The notes beneath the pieces are model-generated. The model ran no database searches. It was not told where the DNA came from and saw only the letters and a list, made by a program, of their open reading frames with translations. Source: DASUFE01 sp036274675 (GTDB lineage Bacteria > Pseudomonadota > Gammaproteobacteria > HTCC5015). From it: 24,185 nt of DNA. A program made the translations under genes and the position numbers. Below are positions 20,180 through 24,185 of this stretch, in pieces. Positions within the stretch are counted from its first letter, which is position 1; each line of letters starts with the position of its first letter. The stretch is from the NCBI GenBank assembly GCA_036274675.1, contig DASUFE010000044.1, positions 1 to 24,185 on the forward strand, given 5' to 3'.

Positions 20180-21505
20180 ATGTCTATTCACGGCGAAATA
20201 ACCAACAGTATCGTCCGCCAGATCCGCCGCTCCCGCAAGGCGGTGACGATCCTGTTTACGGATATCGAGGATTCGACCCGCTACTGGGACACCTACGGCG
20301 ACGTGAAAGGGCGGCTCATGGTCGACCAGCACAACCGGCTGACTTTCCCGGTGGTGAAAAGATTCGGCGGCAAGATCATCAAGACCATCGGCGATGCGAT
20401 CATGGCCTCGTTCAAGGATCCCCAGGACGCCATCAAGGCCGCGATCGGCATCCAGCAGGTGTTGCACCTGATGCGCGAGAAAGACAAGAGTTTCGGTTTG
20501 AGAGTACGCATCGGCCTGCATACCGGGCATGCGATCGTCGAGGACAACGACGTTTTCGGCAATGTGGTCAATGTCGCGGCCCGCGTCGAGAGCAAGGCCA
20601 AGGGCAATGAGATACTGCTGTCAAAAACGACCGCCGCGAGTTTGAATAAACGCAATCTGTCGCTGGTGCGCAAGGGCGAATACGAGCTTAAGGGCAAGCG
20701 CCATTCCATGGTGCTTTACAGTTGCGACTGGCAGAAGTGCCCCGATATGACCCACTGGGTCCGGTTCGGCAGCTGGCTGCCGGTCGTGTCGCGGCAGAAG
20801 AAGGAATTGCTGCTGTATCTCCTGGCGACCTGCGGCGCGCTGTATTTCCTGTATCTGAAATACCTGCGCTATCTGATTTCGGACGAACAGGAGCTCGCAC
20901 TGCTGTTTCTCAACCCGTATCGGGTCTGGAACGATTATCCGCTCGAGATTTCGGGCATAACCGCGGTGACCGCGCTGCTGATGTTCGTGATGTTCAGGGC
21001 GCGGCGCATACCGCATTTCCTGTTCCGGTTCCTGAAAGGCGGTTTCGGCTTTGCCTTGCTGTTCGCGCTCGCCTATCTGTTGCTGCAGCGGACACCGGCC
21101 GATTCGCTGGATCTCGGCTTCACGCGCGTGGATCTGCATCCGCTGAAACTGGAGGAGGAGATCCATGAATCCCGCCATCTCTTCGTCGAAGTGCTGGAAG
21201 ACGGCGCCCCGGTGTACGATCGCCCGAATCCTGCGTCCGGAAAACTGGCGCAGCTCGATGCCGGTCATCTGTTGTTGCTGACGGACGTCGCGACGCGCGG
21301 CGGCTATACCTGGAGCAAGGTGCTGATCGCTCCCGGGCGTCACGGCTGGATGGAACGCGTGACGCCGCCGAAGATCGGCGTGGCTCCCGTGCGCGTCACC
21401 TGGGCGGACAAGTTCTATTTCTATTACCGCGATCTGTACGCGCTCTGCATCGGTTTGCTGGGGTTTGTCTGGGGATGGCTCAACTTCCGCATCAAACCCA
21501 CTTGA
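20180..21505 (+). CDS. Membrane class III adenylate cyclase with predicted periplasmic SH3-like domain
   Basis: A 441-residue protein. The cyclase domain is N-terminal (about 20-182) and keeps the catalytic residues: metal ligands Asp28 (ILFTDIEDST) and Asp72 (KTIGDAIMASF), purine-selecting Lys68 and Asp124, and transition-state Asn131 and Arg135 (DVFGNVVNVAAR), which predicts cAMP production. Four helices lie at about 208-230, 256-272, 285-303 and 418-436. The 115 residues between helices 3 and 4 should be periplasmic and contain an SH3b-like segment (about 334-396: VEVLEDGAPVYDRPN...GYTWSKVLI...GWMERV). The ATG at 20180 was chosen; a TTG at 20174 is possible. The gene is convergent with mreD. 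Confidence 0.85.
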   Translation: MSIHGEITNSIVRQIRRSRKAVTILFTDIEDSTRYWDTYGDVKGRLMVDQHNRLTFPVVKRFGGKIIKTIGDAIMASFKDPQDAIKAAIGIQQVLHLMREKDKSFGLRVRIGLHTGHAIVEDNDVFGNVVNVAARVESKAKGNEILLSKTTAASLNKRNLSLVRKGEYELKGKRHSMVLYSCDWQKCPDMTHWVRFGSWLPVVSRQKKELLLYLLATCGALYFLYLKYLRYLISDEQELALLFLNPYRVWNDYPLEISGITAVTALLMFVMFRARRIPHFLFRFLKGGFGFALLFALAYLLLQRTPADSLDLGFTRVDLHPLKLEEEIHESRHLFVEVLEDGAPVYDRPNPASGKLAQLDAGHLLLLTDVATRGGYTWSKVLIAPGRHGWMERVTPPKIGVAPVRVTWADKFYFYYRDLYALCIGLLGFVWGWLNFRIKPT

Positions 21506-21668
21506 GAACCTGATTCAAACACTCCGGCTTTTACAAACCTTGTTTCTACGCAGGGTTCCGCGCCCGGGCAATTATTTTTACCCCCGTGCGCAGGGCGCGC
21601 GGGATAGATTCAAGTTAGCTTGCGATATTCGCGTTTTGATTTTGATCTTGGCGACTTGGCGAGAGAAA

Positions 21669-21710
21669 AATTATTTAAAGTCGCGGCAACGTTGCGTTCT
21701 TAAAATAATT
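21669..21710. terminator. Possible terminator between cyclase and mreD
   Basis: AATTATTTAAAG (21669-21680) pairs imperfectly with CTTAAAATAATT (21699-21710), and between them lies the palindrome GCAACGTTGC (21686-21695). Read on the minus strand, as mreD would be, the A+T-rich stem runs directly into TTTTTC. The right arm overlaps the last codons of mreD. A stem this rich in A+T is weak, so this is a candidate only. Confidence 0.35.
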
Positions 21711-22206
21711 GCGTGGGCGTGGGCAGGAATCTGCGCCGGATATCGCGCATCAGGACGAACAGCCAGGGCCACAGGATCATGCTGGTGACGGCGGGAATGA
21801 AATACACAAAGGCATTGCCGGACGCCTGATTGCTGATGCCGTGAATCCAGAGATACAGCACCTGCTCGATCATCAGGATAAACATGATGATCACGCCCTG
21901 TTGGATCAGCGGGTATATGCGCAGCTTCTGATGGTTTTTCAGCACGATGTAGGTGACGAGGCTCAGCCCCAAGGCATGCTGTCCGAGCAGGCTGCCGAGC
22001 GCGATATCCACGATCAGGCCGAAAATGAATCCGGCGAAGAGTCCCACCGAGGCCGGCATGAACATCGCCCAGTAGATAAGCACCAGCTCCACCCACGCGG
22101 GCCGCAGCGCTTCCATCCAGTTCGGCAGCGGCAGCAGGGTGAGCAGCAGCGCCAGCACCAGTGTGCCGCTGACAATCCAGAAGGTGCGCCAGGGCGTCGC
22201 TCTCAT
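21700..22206 (-). CDS. mreD: Rod shape-determining protein MreD
   Basis: A 168-residue inner-membrane protein with five or six helices. Recognisable stretches are RPAWVELVLIYWAMFMPASVGLFAGFIFGLIVDIALGSLLGQHALGLSLVTYIVLKNHQ, which is the MreD core, and a basic C-terminus (MRDIRRRF). It is part of the elongasome with MreB and MreC, guiding sidewall peptidoglycan synthesis. Its start overlaps the stop of mreC by four bases (ATGA), so the two are coupled. Last gene of the mreBCD operon in the window; the gene after it is convergent. Confidence 0.92.
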   Translation of the reverse strand: MRATPWRTFWIVSGTLVLALLLTLLPLPNWMEALRPAWVELVLIYWAMFMPASVGLFAGFIFGLIVDIALGSLLGQHALGLSLVTYIVLKNHQKLRIYPLIQQGVIIMFILMIEQVLYLWIHGISNQASGNAFVYFIPAVTSMILWPWLFVLMRDIRRRFLPTPTQLF

Positions 22207-23078
22207 TTGGGCTTTGCCTCGGCTGCGATTTCCGCTTTTTCCGCCTTGGGTTCGGCCTGGGGCCAGACCAGCAGTACTTCGCGGCTTTTATCCAGCAGCG
22301 CCGTGGGCGTGGCCGTTACCTGAGCGAAAGGCTGGCTCGGCCGGAGCTGTACCTGCGAGACGATGCCGACCGGGTAATTCGGCGGGAAGACTCCGCCCAG
22401 GCCGGAACTGATCAGCAGATCGCCCGGTTTGAGCGCGGTGTTGTTCGGAATGTACAGCAGGTCCAACTCGTTGGGGTTGCCCTTGCCCTGGACGATGCTG
22501 CGGATGCCGCCGCGGTTGCTCTGCACCGGCAGTGCATGCCCGGGATCGGAGATCAGCAATACGGTCGAGGCGAAACGATTGACCTCGATCACCTGGCCCA
22601 TGATACCTTTGGCGTCGATTACCGGCTGCCCCACGTACACGTTGTGGTCGGAACCCTTGTTGATGAGAACCTGTTGCTTGTAGTAGTCCTGGTCCACGCT
22701 CACCACTTCGGCGATCAATACTTCCTCTCCGACTCCGGAGGCGGCGCCCATCAGCTTGCGCAGTCGTTCGTTCTCCTCCTCGAGGCTCGCCAGCTTCAGC
22801 AGCTGCGCCTTGAGTTGCAGGTTCTCCTGGTTGAGCCGGTTGTTTTGGGCAAGCAACTGCTTGCGGGTAACGATCGTCTTGTCCGGGTTTTGGAACAGAC
22901 CGGCCGGCAGGGACGCAAGATACTGCAATGGGTAGACCAGGTAGGAGCCGACCGTGGAGCGGAAGCCTTTGAGCGCGTTGTTACGGTGATCGACCGTCAT
23001 CAGCACGATGCAGATGACGGTGATGACGAGTAGGCGGAGGGTCAGGCTGACATTTTGTTGGAACAATGACGACTGCAT
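22203..23078 (-). CDS. mreC: Rod shape-determining protein MreC
   Basis: A 291-residue bitopic membrane protein. A short cytoplasmic N-terminus is followed by one helix (about 12-30), a coiled coil (about 70-112; NRLNQENLQLKAQLLKLASLEEENERLRKLM) and the two periplasmic beta domains (about 118-275, with VVSVDQDYYKQQVLINKGS, VGQPVIDAKGIMGQVIEV, VLLISDPGHALPVQ and DLLISSGLGGVFPPNYPVGIV). The C-terminus is rich in Ala, Glu and Lys and probably disordered. GGAG six bases before the ATG fixes the start. It lies 32 bases after mreB and links MreB filaments to the cell-wall synthases. Confidence 0.94.
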   Translation of the reverse strand: MQSSLFQQNVSLTLRLLVITVICIVLMTVDHRNNALKGFRSTVGSYLVYPLQYLASLPAGLFQNPDKTIVTRKQLLAQNNRLNQENLQLKAQLLKLASLEEENERLRKLMGAASGVGEEVLIAEVVSVDQDYYKQQVLINKGSDHNVYVGQPVIDAKGIMGQVIEVNRFASTVLLISDPGHALPVQSNRGGIRSIVQGKGNPNELDLLYIPNNTALKPGDLLISSGLGGVFPPNYPVGIVSQVQLRPSQPFAQVTATPTALLDKSREVLLVWPQAEPKAEKAEIAAEAKPK

Positions 23079-23110
23079 AACCGCTCCATATATACGGTTT
23101 TCAGCCGGTG

Positions 23111-24157
23111 CTATTCGACGGACAGGAAATTCGTCCCGTGTTCATCGATCAGCTCCAGCACGCGTCCGCCGCCGCGGGCAACGCAGGTCAGCGGGTCTTC
23201 CGCAATCACCACCGGCAGGCCCGTTTCCTCCATCACCAGGCGGTCGATGTCCTTCAGCAGCGCGCCGCCGCCGGTCATCACGATACCGCGTTCGGCGACG
23301 TCCGCGCCGAGTTCGGGCGGAGTGGCTTCCAGCGCGGCCTTCACCGCCGCGATGATGCCATACAGCGGCTCCTGCAGGGCTTCCAGGATTTCATTGCTGT
23401 TCACCGTGAAGCTGCGCGGAATGCCTTCGGAAAGGTTGCGGCCCTTGATTTCCATTTCCTGGAGTTCGCGTCCGGGATAGGCGGTGCCGATTTTGTGCTT
23501 GATGTTCTCGGCGGTGGCGACGCCGATCAGGATGCCGTAGTTGCGGCGGATGTAGCTGATGATCGCCTCGTCGAACTTGTCGCCGCCGATCCTCACCGAG
23601 GCCGCGTAGACGATGCCGTTCAGCGACATCACCGCGACTTCGGAAGTGCCGCCGCCGATATCCAGCACCATGGAACCGCGGGCCTCGTCGACCGGGATGC
23701 CGGCGCCGATCGCGGCCGCCATCGGTTCCTCTATAAGGAAGACGCTGCGCGCGCCCGCGCCCGCCGCCGATTCGCGGATCGCGCGGCGCTCGACCTCGGT
23801 GGCGCCGCAGGGCACGCATACCAGAACACGGGGGCTCGGGGTATAGAGTTTGGAGTTGTGCACTTTCTTGATGAAGTGCTGCAGCATCTTTTCAGTGATG
23901 GTGAAATCCGCGATCACGCCGTCTTTCATCGGCCGGATCGACATCATGTTTTCGGGGGTGCGGCCCAGCATCTTTTTCGCTTCATGGCCGACTGCTTCGA
24001 TGGTCTTCGGCCCGCCCGGCCCGCGTTCCATGCGCACGGTTACCACCGAAGGCTCGTTCAGGACGATGCCTTTGCCGCGGACGTATATGAGGGTGTTGGC
24101 GGTGCCGAGATCGATGGAAAGGTCGGTAGAGAAGAGGCCTTTGAGTTTCTTAAGCAT
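23111..24157 (-). CDS. mreB: Rod shape-determining protein MreB
   Basis: A 348-residue bacterial actin, full length. It carries the ATP-binding blocks SIDLGTANTLIYV (phosphate 1), VLDIGGGTSEVAVMSL (phosphate 2) and VMTGGGALLKDIDRLV (adenosine), the conserved SVVTV, HNSKLYTPSPRVLVCVPCGATEVERRAIRESA, and the membrane-binding-type basic N-terminus MLKKLKGLF. It forms membrane filaments that organise sidewall synthesis together with MreC and MreD, which follow. The start codon is 28 bases from the window edge, so its promoter lies beyond it. Confidence 0.97.
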   Translation of the reverse strand: MLKKLKGLFSTDLSIDLGTANTLIYVRGKGIVLNEPSVVTVRMERGPGGPKTIEAVGHEAKKMLGRTPENMMSIRPMKDGVIADFTITEKMLQHFIKKVHNSKLYTPSPRVLVCVPCGATEVERRAIRESAAGAGARSVFLIEEPMAAAIGAGIPVDEARGSMVLDIGGGTSEVAVMSLNGIVYAASVRIGGDKFDEAIISYIRRNYGILIGVATAENIKHKIGTAYPGRELQEMEIKGRNLSEGIPRSFTVNSNEILEALQEPLYGIIAAVKAALEATPPELGADVAERGIVMTGGGALLKDIDRLVMEETGLPVVIAEDPLTCVARGGGRVLELIDEHGTNFLSVE

Positions 24158-24185
24158 ACTGTGGTCTGATTAAAAGCCCGTAGAG

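Noticed and set aside
23108..24169. 353-codon open frame on the plus strand
   Set aside because: Exact antisense shadow of mreB, produced by high G+C codon usage.

Overview
The window is an ordinary stretch of chromosome from a free-living gammaproteobacterium with moderately high G+C. The markers for this are CmoA and CmoB (tRNA wobble uridine modification), RsmJ, YchJ, a BolA/IbaG protein, an AcuI/YhdH reductase and a mreBCD cluster. The lineage below class cannot be fixed by eye. No rRNA, tRNA, CRISPR array, prophage or transposase was recognised. The spaces between genes are rich in short palindromic interspersed repeats of several families.

Layout. (1) 1-333: the 3' end of a malic enzyme (MaeB type). 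(2) 498-5408, plus strand: a probable six-gene operon with a TatT-type TPR lipoprotein, two tandem related small outer-membrane beta-barrels, a DctP/TatP-type binding protein, and the DctQ and DctM permease subunits. Together they could form one trans-envelope uptake route: barrel, lipoprotein, periplasmic binding protein, then TRAP permease. (3) 5409-6569: a repeat-rich stretch with a minus-strand four-helix membrane protein and a short possible gene remnant. (4) 6570-8762: DUF4870-like membrane protein, cmoA and cmoB. (5) 8972-10917: a periplasmic protein of unknown role, then on the minus strand ibaG and a P-loop-like protein with an altered Walker A motif. (6) 11125-14332: NfeD protease, slipin and AcuI-type reductase, tightly packed.

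(7) 14333-16121: a repeat mosaic around a minus-strand Coq7-like diiron gene. This gene lies inside a 1,050-bp unit bounded by 101-bp inverted repeats with 7 mismatches, and it looks less G+C-rich than its surroundings. (8) 16122-19743: a small conserved protein, a SAM methyltransferase, YchJ, two DUF423 membrane proteins and RsmJ. (9) 20180-21505: a membrane adenylate cyclase with an apparently intact catalytic core and a predicted periplasmic SH3-like domain, convergent with mreD. (10) 21700-24157, minus strand: mreD, mreC, mreB, the cell-shape elongasome core; the mreB promoter lies beyond the window.

The observations most worth following are the TatT/double-barrel/TRAP operon and its binding protein, which has Trp where most family members have a carboxylate-binding Arg; the inverted-repeat-bounded coq7-like unit; and the cyclase-SH3 fusion beside mreBCD. 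Most other genes are ordinary housekeeping genes.
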